This document shows, one piece after another, positions 27,601 to 36,883 of a stretch of DNA of 64,000 nucleotides (position 1 is its first letter; every line of letters begins with the position of its first letter). A program made the translations under genes and the position numbers. The DNA is from Tachypleus tridentatus (lineage: Eukaryota; Arthropoda; Merostomata; Xiphosura; Limulidae), in NCBI RefSeq assembly GCF_004210375.1, contig NC_134825.1, positions 2,604,001 to 2,668,000 of the forward strand, written 5' to 3'. A model generated the notes under the pieces. That model saw only the letters and a program-made list of their open reading frames with translations. It ran no database searches and was not told the origin of the DNA.

Positions 27601-28266
27601 TACTCTTCTTCAATGTTTTATTCAATGTTTTGTTTCTTCTTTTTTCATGCATATATTATCATCTGTTGTTGAATATAGATCTTAATGTTTCCTTTTCTTT
27701 ATTGTGAAGTTTAGATTATCTTATTTTGTACTGTCATGCCTGAATATCATTCTTTTTTCTGTACTATCATGTAGACATTTTGTTGTCATGTTTTGTTGAG
27801 AATGTTCAAGCAACTTTAACCAAATTTGTTTTGTACTGTAAAATTGAGATTACGTGACACATTTTATTTTCTTGATTATTTTCTTTAGTAATTTGTAAAA
27901 TAGCATTTGAAGTGTTAGGAAAACCTGGACTTCTTCTATTGTACTGTGCACAATTCATATATTTATGTAAACCTATCTTCACTCATTTTTCAATATTTTC
28001 AGGTGAAAGCTGTCTTGCAAGATTTCTATGAAGCAATGTTTCCAGTTACCTCTCAGTTTGAGTTGCCTTCAGATTATAGAAATAGGTTCCTACACTTGGA
28101 CAAGTTAAAAGAGTGGAGGAGGTTCCGAGACATCATACGTCTTGTAACATATATAAGTGTTTTCTTGTTACTGGTCATCTGTGGTGTTTCTTACTTAACC
28201 CCAGAGGTTAGACATTATCGTAAATCATTTAATAGTATCCCAGAAAAAGATTTACACTACAGTTAG
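12545..28266 (+). CDS. GNPTAB orthologue, C-terminal part, five exons
   Basis: Exons 12545-12697, 16097-16271, 21791-21975, 26252-26306 and 28003-28266 join in frame to give about 276 residues and a stop. The product resembles the beta-subunit end of the Golgi N-acetylglucosamine-1-phosphotransferase alpha/beta precursor. That enzyme transfers GlcNAc-1-phosphate to mannose on lysosomal hydrolases, the first step of the mannose-6-phosphate tag. Visible landmarks in order: FPDEFD and DMQFAFSYFY, an EF-hand (DTDHSGTWSDRE), INCSKH, MGEEEVTFKMI, GQLDQVRKNP, FICMNDNI, and SQFELPSDYRNRFLH followed by a membrane helix. Intron phases match at every junction (2, 2, 0, 2, 0). Earlier exons (alpha subunit, most of the catalytic region) lie upstream of the window. 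All four introns contain large tandem arrays. An alternative last exon is possible at 40412. Confidence 0.93.
12890..14370. repeat. Intronic minisatellite, 78-bp unit, about 19 copies
   Basis: The unit contains ttataccaggggtttcaag, agaagagatggtgactgtatg and ttaattaaaaatgaagag. The first copies are scrambled or partial (12890-13140); later ones are regular. 78 bp equals 26 codons, so the + strand stays open for several units (LIKNEEITKFVCLYQGFQVRRDG-like, broken by unit-length variants). It lies inside a GNPTAB intron with no splice sites at its edges, so coding use is not supported. Confidence 0.93.
14655..15945. repeat. Intronic minisatellite, 58-bp unit, about 22 copies
   Basis: The unit starts with the perfect palindrome CTAGTACTAG, followed by ctgattgtacatctttaatg and ctaattgtattcacctaccc. 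Copies at the left edge (14655-14760) are diverged; the interior is regular, with two linked variants (ctgattgtac versus ctaattgtac, gtttc versus gttttt) alternating in blocks. It follows the 78-bp array in the same intron. Confidence 0.93.
16097..16271 (+). CDS. GNPTAB exon b (second half of EF-hand)
   Basis: The acceptor AG is at 16095-16096 and the donor GTACGT at 16272. The single A completes the Gly codon, then TWSDREIRTVLTHLYNLPL follows, finishing a canonical 12-residue EF-hand loop (D1, D3, S5, G6, E12). The rest (FEANIINCSKHLATRYVEVS, then PPYERYLDSKL) aligns with the vertebrate INCSKxL and YYDPNL region. It ends in phase 0. The 3' end of this exon appears to be duplicated downstream. 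Confidence 0.92.
16277..16515. repeat. Degenerate tandem copies of GNPTAB exon b 3' end and donor
   Basis: The exon stretch running from catttagcaacaagatatg through accaccatatgaacg to gaagctggta reappears in diverged form: tttagcaatgagatttat with taccacatgacgaatgg (16281-16350), a partial copy with atcatatgaatg and gaaagctgat (16353-16390), tagcaatgagatatat with caccacgatatgaacg (16397-16448), and tatcaacaagatatattt ending in gagctggtactg (16454-16512). Three to four copies of 60-110 bp are present. Stops show they are not coding. Confidence 0.75.
16516..17379. other. Intron sequence with a small 35-40 bp repeat
   Basis: There is nothing recognisable apart from about three copies of a unit with cattgttaaac and tgtcaacac at 17205-17300. 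It ends at the 3' terminus of the CR1-like LINE. Confidence 0.5.
17380..20340 (-). mobile_element. Decayed CR1-like LINE (minus strand)
   Basis: Reading the minus strand from high to low coordinates: a PHD-like Cys pattern (CDRCNEWV ... FVCKVCT) near 20285-20170; an SGNH/esterase domain (VVTVIGDSLIRHV at about 19945-19905, then LGANDTGKGKSEKL at about 19810); the receptor-like GLHLSMKGSGMF at the end of ORF1; then endonuclease (NTRNKTDDFRTLV at about 18985, MDDFNF near 18660 where GDFNF is expected). Next come VGPL...DDR near 18000 and the ORF2 C-terminus (NLIEVFKIINGIESVD and LPSDVVEAENLNRFKEKLDK) at 17710-17480. The central reverse transcriptase is missing between about 17730 and 17830, so the element is dead. 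It sits in a GNPTAB intron in antisense. Confidence 0.85.
19130..19533. repeat. Minisatellite, about 6 copies of 69 bp, inside CR1 ORF1
   Basis: catacttaag recurs at 19183, 19252, 19321, 19390, 19459 and 19528, exactly 69 bp apart. On the minus strand the unit encodes 23 residues (MTGSGMFVRDINSAVNKGS-like), an amplified version of the MKGSGMF segment that follows the SGNH domain. The frame stays open through all copies. Confidence 0.94.
20260..20655. repeat. Direct tandem duplication, about 197 bp, at the LINE 5' side
   Basis: The block starting ctcattgcacctatcacatc and ending ccctgttttgttttca occurs at about 20262-20455 and again at 20461-20655 with few differences. It overlaps the 5' end of the CR1-like ORF1 in the minus direction. 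Confidence 0.9.
20656..21240. other. AT-rich intron sequence
   Basis: No coding, RNA or tandem structure was seen; poly-A/T stretches dominate. Confidence 0.5.
21249..21470 (+). pseudogene. mariner transposase N-terminal fragment
   Basis: Starting at ATG 21251, after an early stop, the frame at about 21276-21390 encodes LLYELKLGHNVATAACNTNH and AFGDGTANEYTMQHWFR, followed by a stop and FCSGD. This is the N-terminal helix-turn-helix of mariner (SETMAR/Mos1-like) transposases (FxxGxNAxxAxxxIxxxxGxxxxxxxTxxxWFxxFRSGD). No catalytic region follows, so this is a short relic. Confidence 0.75.
21791..21975 (+). CDS. GNPTAB exon c
   Basis: The acceptor is tgctttag at 21783-21790 and the donor GTGTGT at 21976. 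It enters in phase 0 and leaves after two bases. It encodes QTVSQYLIEACPPIAELLNK, then VFGVKQKYDFEVMGEEEVTF and KMIGSNLSQVIGQLDQVRKN. The MGEEE..FKMI and GQLDxxRKNP blocks match the vertebrate enzyme closely. The donor is not the best consensus, but the phase and the next exon confirm it. Confidence 0.93.
22098..26250. repeat. Intronic minisatellite, 57-bp unit, about 73 copies, ending at a splice acceptor
   Basis: The unit contains agattgttgttttttaatc, agtattttacattctttac and aaaattagcattatatata. A few copies differ in T-run length or miss several bases (23180-23215, 24556-24600). 57 bp equals 19 codons, so the + strand stays open for up to 12 units (RLLFFNQYFTFFTKLALYI), but this is intron. 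The last unit at 26215-26250 forms the polypyrimidine tract of the real acceptor: its ttctttac is followed by cag and the exon. Confidence 0.96.
26252..26306 (+). CDS. GNPTAB exon d (55 bp)
   Basis: The acceptor ttctttaccag ends at 26251 and the donor GTAAGT starts at 26307. One base completes a Thr codon, then KFICMNDNIRHGTKEAEI. This aligns with KFVCLNDNIDHNHKDAQT of the vertebrate protein. It is a very short exon wedged between two minisatellites (57-bp before, 38-bp after). Confidence 0.92.
26329..27280. repeat. Intronic minisatellite, 38-bp unit, about 25 copies
   Basis: The unit reads gtgtagtaatctactaaaat then aacatcagaagagttcaa. TAGTA-atc-TACTA is an inverted repeat in most units. Variants (gtatagtatt, ctgttaaaat) cluster toward the 3' end. 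From 27281 to about 27440 there are decayed relatives (gtgtattctggttaaataac). Confidence 0.94.
27441..28002. other. AT-rich intron sequence before the last GNPTAB exon
   Basis: T-rich sequence ends in a good acceptor (caatattttcag). Nothing else was recognised. Confidence 0.5.
28003..28266 (+). CDS. GNPTAB exon e (C-terminal membrane anchor, stop)
   Basis: It starts in phase 0 after ttttcag and ends at TAG 28264-28266. It encodes 87 residues: VKAVLQDFYEAMFPVTSQFE and LPSDYRNRFLHLDKLKEWRR match the vertebrate VKAVLRDFYESMFP and LPxxYRNRFLH. A hydrophobic helix at residues 45-65 (IRLVTYISVFLLLVICGV) matches the C-terminal transmembrane anchor, then a short basic tail. An internal GAG/GTTAGA at 28206/28207 in phase 0 could serve as a donor to another last exon. 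Confidence 0.92.
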   Translation: MKAVLQDFYEAMFPVTSQFELPSDYRNRFLHLDKLKEWRRFRDIIRLVTYISVFLLLVICGVSYLTPEVRHYRKSFNSIPEKDLHYS

Positions 28267-28520
28267 TTCCTACATCATGTTTACACACTAACAATTTTTG
28301 CACAATCTCAACCTTTATCATTATTTTTTACTAACAGTTATTGTACTATCTTAAACACCATCACACTTTATAGTAATAGTTTTTATACCAGCTCAACCAC
28401 CGTTATGATTCACACAAGTTATCCTACCAACTCAACCACCATTATGTTTCATAGTAGGTTTTTCTACCACCTCAGCCATTATTATGTTTCATACTAAGAG
28501 TTTCTCTACTAACATTATGT
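28267..28520. other. GNPTAB 3' flank or UTR with a degenerate repeat
   Basis: About four diverged copies of a roughly 47-bp unit containing tcaaccaccattatg and ttcatagtag (28290-28500). No AATAAA is seen close to the stop codon. A relative of the unit reappears at about 40080. Confidence 0.5.
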
Positions 28521-29136
28521 TCTGATACACTAACATAGACCTACCTAAATCTTCTTTTGCCCTTGAAGTGTTGATAAAATCAATTTTCTGATCATTGAGC
28601 ATGTTTATACCCGAATAATTAGTCACATAAAATGGAAAGAACGACGAAGTGTTCCCTTGTCCTAACATTTTTGCACAGTGCTGTACATTTTCATTCTTCC
28701 CTTTAGTTATTGTATTAGGCTTTTCATCCTCTGAAACTTTATGGAATGAGCTCAGGGTCCTCCTTTGGTTCACCATGGCATATTTATCAGCCTTTCAGTA
28801 TTTGACTCCTGTGTTGTTGGGTGGGAGTGTATTACTTGCAGGAATGCATCTTCCCTTTTATTCTTGTGAGATGTACGTCATACCCTCATTCTACGCTATT
28901 ACTAACATTGGCTCCTTGTGTGCTTTTTCAGGTGATATGTATTTTTTTCAGACACCTTCACTTGGTAAGTCTTCACACTTATCATTAGATGGATGATGGC
29001 TTCTGCTCACCTCCTGTCATTCTCAATCAGAAAACCATACTTGTCTCTTTTACAAGAAACAGCACAGGTGGCTCTTTTGATCAAGGTGGTGAAGTCTGTT
29101 CTTACTCCCATTCAATAACGTTTTCTCCCTCTCTTC
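28521..29136. other. Unassigned, probably retroelement-derived
   Basis: An open frame of 115 codons at 28649-28996 (+) is serine/leucine/phenylalanine rich without a known domain. The texture (less AT-rich, pyrimidine-biased + strand) resembles the retroelements that follow. Confidence 0.35.
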
Positions 29137-29190
29137 TTTTGGCACAATTAGCCTAGTTGTTTTGTGCCATAAAACACCAAACAAACAAAC
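29137..29190 (+). mobile_element. LINE/SINE 3' terminal tail
   Basis: The segment tagcctagttgttttgtgcc then ataaaacaccaaacaaac matches the 3' end of the I-like LINE at 36085-36135 (tagccttgtagctttgtgcc, then ataaaacaacaaac). It marks the 3' terminus of another, mostly lost or unrecognised copy. Confidence 0.65.
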
Positions 29191-30600
29191 CCTCTTCTCT
29201 TTGTCTCTGAGATATGCAGTGAGCAGTTATGATAGATTTTGCCTTATTCTTTCATGGCCCAGGAGGTACTATCCCTCTTGGGAATGTGGGTTCCTTGAGA
29301 ACTCTGTCCTACTCATCAAGTTGTTTACAATATAGGGATATTCACCTTGGATCCCTTGGACTAACCCTGTTACTCTTCTGTGATTAGAATTGTCCTAATT
29401 TGGTAGCTTGATAGGGACAAGGTATATGTGGGGATTCTCCTTTCTTTGCTTAAGTTCACAGTTATATCTGTTCACAAATGAATATTTAGAAGATTGGTGT
29501 ACTTCCCTAGAGTTTTGAGAGATTTCTAGTCTGTAGTCTGTTGAAGAGTGTGCTTTCCATTTGAACATTCTTGAACTTATAGCAGTTTGTTGGACTTTGT
29601 CCCACTTCCTTTCTCTCATGTTGGGGAAGATGGTTATGGTTCACTATGACAGTCCAACTGTTGTCAACTATATCACCAAGCAAGATGAAACCAAATCCAG
29701 GTCTTTGTGTTTTTGGACTCCGGATCCCATTATCTGAGCCCACAATTACCACATAGTGGTTTTAGCTTGCCATATTCTTGGTGCTAATAAGTCTGGTTAT
29801 AGATTTATTTCATCCAAACTAGTATTTTCCCATGTAATGGTGCCTTCATCCTCAGGTCTTTTGGTGGGTATGTTCTCAACTGGTAACACTCTATATTGAT
29901 GTCTTTACCACACTTACTAAACTTCCTTCTTTTTGGTCTCTTACTCCATGCCTATAAGCTTTTGGAGTGAATGCATTCAACCAGGTTTGGAAAGGTCTTC
30001 ACATGTATGCTTACTGTCTGATTTAACTTCTGTCCAGAGTTCTATCCATCATCCTAATCACATATATTCTTGCTTGTGACTTTTTGTTGGTCTGCATAGC
30101 CATGGATCCCCCTTCCTTGGCCATTACTTGTATAATCTCCCCTATTTTTATTCCTGTCTCAGTCTCTACCTTGTCAATTTTAACTGGACGTTATTCATTC
30201 ATCTTCACTCATGATTTTTGTCTTGCTTTGCCACAGTCCAGGGACTTGCTCCTCATATTGCACCTTTTCTTTCCTGAACCATCAGACCTCCTTCCATGAC
30301 CATTTACCAATGATGATGGTATATTTTCCATCTTTGGCGTCCTTGTTGTGGCTTTTATTTTTCCCATTTATCTGTCCTTTATCTTTCTGAGTTCTTCACC
30401 TGTTTGTTTGATATAGGCTTGTCCACTTCAGCTGTGTCGAGCTATTGGGTGAATCTTCTGTTTCTCTAGGCTTCATAAGGTTTTGTCTTTCCCTGTAATT
30501 TTCTTCCTTTGCTATTCCTTCCCCTTGGTATGGATTCATATACATGGTGAGGGGACTTCTCAGGGAAGGTTCTGTTCTTTCAGTTTACTTTTTCTGGGAT
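29191..30600 (+). mobile_element. DIRS-like retrotransposon fragment
   Basis: At 29555-29715 the + strand encodes LNILELIAVCWTLSHFLSL and YDSPTVVNYITKQDETKSRS, the RNase H segment of DIRS-type (tyrosine-recombinase) retrotransposons (HINxLELxAVxxALxHF ... DNTTVVxYINxQGGTRS). Stops and frameshifts abound. The remainder to 30600 is of similar texture, but domains could not be named. The same family occurs at 45721-48460. Confidence 0.6.
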
Positions 30601-30921
30601 CTAAATATCCACCCACGTGTTTTCCATGCATGGTGACCCATGAAGGGGAGGAGAGGATCCTGGTGGTTGAGGGGTCCAACCCTAACACACCATTTTGGCT
30701 TTGAATTCTTTTAGACAGGCAGTCTTCAAGTGGACCCCTTAGGGTGAATTGGCTGATCCACTTGGGCTAGGGTTAACCAAGTACCAGTATTTGATGTTCT
30801 CAACAGGACATTTTATCTGATGCTGGTGTTTGGGTATAGTGCTCACAAAGCCCTGGCATTGCTGCAGTGTCCTTGTTTGAAATGGTGGGTGGAGTCAGTG
30901 GGCACTGAAAAATCATTTTTT

Positions 30922-32040
30922 ATAATGAATCCTCCAAATAAAAACTTGAAAAAAATAGTGAAAAAACAGTCCATAGGTAAACTACCACATCTTGAAGATT
31001 CTGAGCAGCAATCTTCAACATCTGTAACTCCTGTTCTAGTTCATTTTCTTACACTACATTCTCTTTCAGACAAACCTTTAGGGGAAATCTCTTCCTTTCT
31101 CCTTCATAAGGGACAAGAGGAACTTGCTGCCTCTTCAAAGTCAGTCAAAAAGCTTTGCTCTGGTGACATATTGGTGGAAACATCCACATCTAAACTCCTC
31201 TTACATTCAAAGGTGATTAGGGATATACCTATTGAAGTTATGCTCCATGCTACTTTGAATTCATCATGAGGAGTTATTGTTGAGAGGGGTTTGAATAACA
31301 TCCCCGAGTCAGAGATTCTCACTGTTTTCTCCACCCAAGGAGTTTCTGCAGTGAGATGTATCTCAACTCACAAAAATGGAGTTATGATGCCAACCAATGT
31401 TCTCATTATAACATTTACACCACTGCTTCCACCTGCCACCAGGTTATCTTAAACTGCAAAATACAGCCATACATTCCAAACCCTCTCTGATGTTTTCAGT
31501 GTCAGTGGTTTGGTCACTCAAAGATGTTATGTCATGATTCCTTGATGTGTGTTTGTTGCAGTGGCAAAGACTACAATGGCTGTGAGTGTGAAACGGACCT
31601 TCATTGCATCAGTTGCAAGGCTCTCACCTGTCCTACTTTCGTTCTTGCCCTAAGTGGTTGGAAGAAAAAGAAGTGCAACATTTGAAAACGATTCAAAACA
31701 TTACTACTTTACCATGAGGCTCAAAAGTTGGTGTCCACCACTTCATCTTTGACAGATCTCTATGTGCTTCCAAAAGAATCATTCTCAAACCATATGAAAA
31801 GTCTTGTGACCTCCATGATTAAAATAATTGATGAATCAATATCAACACCTATTTCTGTCCCTAACACTCATTCCAGCAAACCCATAAGGTTCATTTCCTT
31901 TGATTCTGGGTACGGGTATTTCCTTGAGTACATTTTCTTCTCCTGTCCCAAGATGCAAAACGATCATTTGTTCACATCCTCAGTCGCTAGAATCCTCTTC
32001 CAAGAAGAAAGCCCTGCCTGGTCAACCCCAAGGTAGGATC
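30922..32040 (+). pseudogene. I-like LINE ORF1 (gag-like) pseudogene
   Basis: It starts at ATG 30931 or nearby (MNPPNKNLKK). After a stop at 31267, VIVERGLNNIPESEILTVFS continues the frame, then a region corresponding to RCFQCQRFGHS (CCHC zinc knuckle, here shifted, 31485-31530) and CINCKGSH-like sequence at about 31600, ending with LVSTTS. It is broken by at least two stops and two frameshifts. Confidence 0.7.
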
Positions 32041-32143
32041 CATGAAAGTTGACAGACCTCCCTTGAATAAAGACAAAAACCAAAAAAAGGTGGGGTCATA
32101 AACAGAAGAGCTCTCCACCCAGTTCACCTACACATAAATAAAA

Positions 32144-35100
32144 ATGGCCACCTTGGTATAATGGAACAGTCAAGGTTTACATTCTAATCTAGATGACATC
32201 AAAGCACTGATTGCTTTCTACCATTTTGTATGTCTTTCCTTACAGGAAATATTTCTGAAACCTGCTGATACAGTCACCTTTTGGCAGTTTTTTTTGTTCA
32301 TAAATGACAGGCTGTGTGATGGATGAGTGCATGGAGGGGTGCCACTGTAGGTTGATCAGCATGTGCCCACTCAGTCTTTGACACTCAACACACCCTTGGA
32401 TGCCATAGCCATTTGTGTTTCCTTGGGTCATACCATCACTGTTTGTTCTCTCTACCTGTTGCCTGGAGAGACATATGATCAATCAGACCTTGAACAGTTG
32501 CCATCTCTCTGTTTGATCGTGGGGCACTTTAATGGACATTATTCCCTCTGGGGGAAGTGCTAATATTGATGGGAGGGATCGCTCCATAGAGTGTATTCTC
32601 TCCCATCACAACTTTCTCTCTTCAATACTGGTTGTTCTACTTATTTTTATGCACCTAGTCAGTCCTTTACTGCTATTGATCTCTCAATTTGCTCCACTTC
32701 ACTATTTTCCCACTTTTCATGGAGGGTTGACAGTAACTCATCAGGCAGTGATCATTTTCCTGTAATTTTGAGAGAGACTGGCTGTGGTCATTGCCACCCG
32801 GTCATGTGCCCCAGTGGAAGCTGGATCAAGCTCTCACAGAACTTGATCCTACCATCAATAGGCAACTGTTTGGCAGCAGCAACTGACTGTATTGTACAGG
32901 CAGCTACTCAATGTATTCCTAAAACCTTGACACATTTTCCAAGATATCCTCTTCCCTGGTGGAATCCTGCCTGCCACATGGCACGGAAGACTCAAAAATG
33001 GGCCTGGGATATTTTTCATAGGTATCCCACACTCTTGAACTCTACTGCTTTCCAGCAGGCTCATGTACATGCTGGGTGGGTAAGACATTAAAGCGAGGAA
33101 GAATTTTGGATTATGTTCACAACCAGCATATCTTCTATCACCAGTTCCAAAGTCGTATCTGACAAGATTAGAAAGGTCAGTGGGCAATATAATTCTGTCC
33201 CCCTCTCGATCTTGCTCTCTGATGGCCAGGAAGTAGTTGATACATGGAGCATCACTGACACTCCAGGTGAAAGCTTCTGCCAAGTATCTAACACTTCTGC
33301 TTCTTCCTCCACCTTCTTAGCCATCGAGACTCGGGCAGGGCAAACACCTCTGTCCTTTCAAGCTGATTGTCTCTATGACTATAATAGTCTCTTTGCACCT
33401 GTGTAACTCGTACTGGCCCTTCATTGGTCTAGCAGTACATCAGTTTTACCTGATGATGTACACTATGAAATACTGCACCATCTATCTCCTGCTTCTTTTA
33501 CTATTCTTCTGCTTGTTTTTAACCAGATCTGGCAGGAGAATGTTTTCCCTGATGCCTGGTGCCAGGCTAGTGTTCTACCTTTCTTTAAGCCTGGGAAGGA
33601 TCCCAAGATCCAACTGCTTTGACAAGCTCTCTCTGTAAGACCTTAGAGGGGATTGTTAATGCTCATCTTGTTTGGTTCCTCAAATCAGTCTCCTCTCACC
33701 CACCCAATGTGGGTTTCAACGAGAGTGCTTCACCATGGACCACCTTATTTGACTTAAAACGTCAGTCTACAACATCTTGTATCAATATTCTTTGACATTG
33801 AGAAGGCTTATGATACAATATGGAGGTATGACATTTTGCGAGACCTCCATTTGTATGGATTACATGGTCATTTGCTCATATTTATTGAAACATTTTTAAT
33901 GGACAGGCGATTCCGATTTTGTGTGGGTTTGACACTTTCCCGTTCTTTTCTACAGGAACTTGGAGCCCCTCAGTGCTGTGTTTTGAGTGTCACACTTTTC
34001 AGTGTAAAAATTAATGCCATCACTGAACAACTCCCTGTCATTGTTGCAAACTGGCTCCATATATCAGTGAATTTCACATCTGATGTCAGTCATCAAGCAT
34101 AAGGTATATTGAGTAGCAACTATAGAATGCCCTCAATCATTTACTAAAGTGGACCACAACAAACGGTTTTAACTTCTCTCTCTCTAAAGCTGTTTGCATG
34201 CACTTTTGCCGCCAACAGGGTATTTACCCTGATCCTGAACTCCATATCAGTGAGGTTATGTTACCTGTTGTCCCTGAGACAAAGTACTTGGGGCTTATCT
34301 TTGACCATAAGTTGACCTTTATACCACACATGAAGCAACTAAGAGTCAAATGTACAAGAGTACTGAACATCCTCCACGTCTTCTCTTCCACCACATGAGG
34401 AGCAGATCGATGTGTTATGCTAAAGATATATCATGCTCTTATTTGATCAAAACTAGACTATAGGTCACTGTTCTATGGCTGTGCCAGGACCTCAGCCTTG
34501 AAGATGCTGGACCATGTTAAACATCAGGGACTTCAGTTGTGCACCAGGGCTTTCTGCACTTTTTCAGTTCAGAGCTTATACACAGAGTCTCGTAAACTCC
34601 TCTACACTTCTGCCATTTGCAACTGTCTTTACTGTATGTTTCAATCCTTACCACAGCATCCCACCTAGTGTTGAGTTTTCTTTCCTCGGTAGGCCATGCT
34701 TTTTCAGAACAGACTATCTGCCATTGCTCCTTTTGGCCTTTGCATCCAGGCACAGTTGGATGAATTGGGTCTGTCCTTAGATAACATTGCTTTTTCCACT
34801 GGTCAGCTCACCCCATCATGGCAATTTACAGTCCCCAAATGTGACCTTTCTTTAAGTCATCTGAGGAAAGCAGATACTCTCGATTGGAAATACTGTCTGC
34901 TATTTGCTGAACATCTTTCGAACCATCTTTCAATTTCTATTTTTACAGGTGGTTTGAAATCAGGTGACTATTTGGGCTCTGCCATGGTTTGTTGTGGCTC
35001 GGTGGTTGCATGCAGAATTTCCTCTACAGCTTCTGTGTTTACTGCCAAACTGTATGCCATTCCTCTTGCCCTGGATCACACAGAAGTTAAGCAGTACTCA

Positions 35101-35700
35101 AATTGCACTATTTTTTTTTACTCAGTTCTCTACTGGCCCTGGAATCACTTCACATTAGTTCTTACCCTGTTCTTGCTGATATTCAAAACCGAGTGGCTCA
35201 TTTCTGTTTAATATATACTTCTATTCAGTTTTTATGGATACTTGGCCACATTTGTATTTGTGGGAACGAGCTTGCCAACATCGCAGCTAAATCTGTGTGC
35301 TCTGGCACTGTTGTAGCTGTGCCTGTTCCTTACATGGACTATGGTCCTGTATTCAAGGCTTGGCTCCATGCTAGCTGGCATTCGACTTGGAGTGAGCAAC
35401 GTTAAAACAAGCTTTTCCAAATAAAACCCTATATTGGACTTTGGCCGTATTGTTTTCGTAAGGATCGGAAAGAGGAAGTTGTTCTAACTAGACTGTGCAT
35501 TGGTCACAGTTTTTTAATTCATTGTTTTCTTTTATCTGGAACTGATGCACCAGTGTGTAGTTTGTATAACACTTAGGCCACAATAAGTCATCATTTTAAA
35601 CATGTTCTGTCCCAAGGTTTGTTCATAACATTAGACATTGTTATTGGTGATGGTGACACTGTCCATCTTAGAAATGTTTTAATCTTTTTAATGTCATTTA
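32144..35700 (+). pseudogene. I-like LINE ORF2 (endonuclease, RT, RNase H) pseudogene
   Basis: From ATG 32144: MATLV, a stop, then WNSQGLHSNLDDIKALIAFY (endonuclease N-terminus). VGHFNGHYSLWG at about 32518 replaces the expected GDFNxHxxxWG. VFDPT-type RT segments follow: SLLSPTQCGF at about 33690, FDIEKAYDT at about 33795, GAPQCCVLS at about 33963. The catalytic YVDD box at about 34060 reads YISE. VPETKYLGLIFDHKLTF is intact at about 34270. RNase H starts FTGGLKSGDY at about 34943 with the first catalytic Asp replaced by Gly. Confidence 0.8.
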
Positions 35701-36135
35701 AGTTTTTTAATTTATACATTAGACCTTTTTTAATGTGATTCTCTTTTAAGAATCAAAGTACATCTAATTCAATTTGAAATTAAAAAAGGTTGTAATGTTA
35801 AATAACTCGAAATCAGTACTGGAAAGGTCAGCTTCAGGTGTCTAATGCTGATGTTTGAACTTACCTGTTAGTCTATCTGTTTAGTTGTGATAATTACAAT
35901 TATGTTACAGAAAGTCCTTTGCAACTTGTAGTTTTTCTCTTACTGCTGTAAACTAGATATAAAAATTGGATTTAATGTTATTTATGTTTTTAATTCAAAA
36001 ATTAAACTTTGTTTTGTTTTACCTTAATTTCTTTTTGTGAAGTTTAATAAGTTTACTTTAATTTTAACTTTTTACCAAATGTTTGGAGCAGATAGCCTTG
36101 TAGCTTTGTGCCATAAAACAACAAACCAACCAACC

Positions 36136-36883
36136 ATTTCTTTCATATTCTATGCCCTTTGTGTTTCTTTGTTTTACCTGATTGGGATTTTGTTGTTTTT
36201 CTCCTTCACCTTTTCTTATGCTCGCTTTAAATCACAGTTTCTGTTTGTAATACCGTCTATCCCTCAAGACCTGTTTCATCCTCTTCCATCATTGTTCAGA
36301 TATACCATTAATGTATCTTTACCATTCCTTTTATGTCATTCTCTATCCTAACTGGTCCATCCTCCCTCAGACATGTACTGCCAAGGAATTTGGTTTGGCT
36401 TTCACACCCATTTCCTTGTATCCCATTTCCCATCTGCACTCACATTCTTATCTGGATTGGGTTCTTTGTCCAGTTTCCTTTTTAAGGTGTTATGTAGCAC
36501 ACACACACATTTACCTTTTGGAGTTTATATTCTTGATTTTTATTTCTGGAAACTGTTCTATTTCCCATGATTTGTCACCTGTCACTCTCACTGGTTTTTA
36601 TCAACTCTTTAGGCTGTTATATTTGGACTTATTTGTGGAAGATTACTGTCGTCATAACATTTCTTCTTACCAATTTCATCACATCACTATGTTCATCTTC
36701 ACTGTCCTATGGAAGATGTTATTCAGGCTGAAATGTGTACTATTCACAATACCTGTTGTTCCTGATTATCTTCATGCACACACCCATTTGTCTTTAACTG
36801 GGGTAACTATTTATCATTTCTTTATGTTTTATTTTCAGTAAACCTAGTTTGGTGGATGTTGCCTGATCAGGCCACAAAACCAT
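36136..36883. other. Unassigned pyrimidine-rich sequence
   Basis: T- and C-rich + strand with open frames at 36037-36351 and 36311-36841 lacking known domains. It probably continues the DIRS-like material interrupted by the LINE, but no motif proves it. Confidence 0.35.

Larger units (their letters stand above)
30600..36135 (+). mobile_element. I-like non-LTR retrotransposon, nearly full length, inactive
   Basis: Order on the + strand: 5' UTR (about 30600-30921), ORF1 with a gag-type zinc-knuckle region, ORF2 with APE-type endonuclease, reverse transcriptase and RNase H, and a 3' UTR ending in tagccttgtagctttgtgcc plus an A/C-rich tail. Presence of RNase H after RT puts it in the I/R1-type group rather than CR1. 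Key residues are lost in every enzyme domain, so it cannot move. It probably inserted into older DIRS-like sequence, which flanks it on the left. Confidence 0.82.

Noticed and set aside
28649..28996. Membrane protein gene of 115 codons
   Set aside because: Hydrophobicity follows from T-rich composition; no domain and an adjacent retroelement tail make a relic more likely.
32855..33283. Minus-strand 142-residue protein
   Set aside because: Antisense of the I-like LINE ORF2, whose domains are on the + strand.
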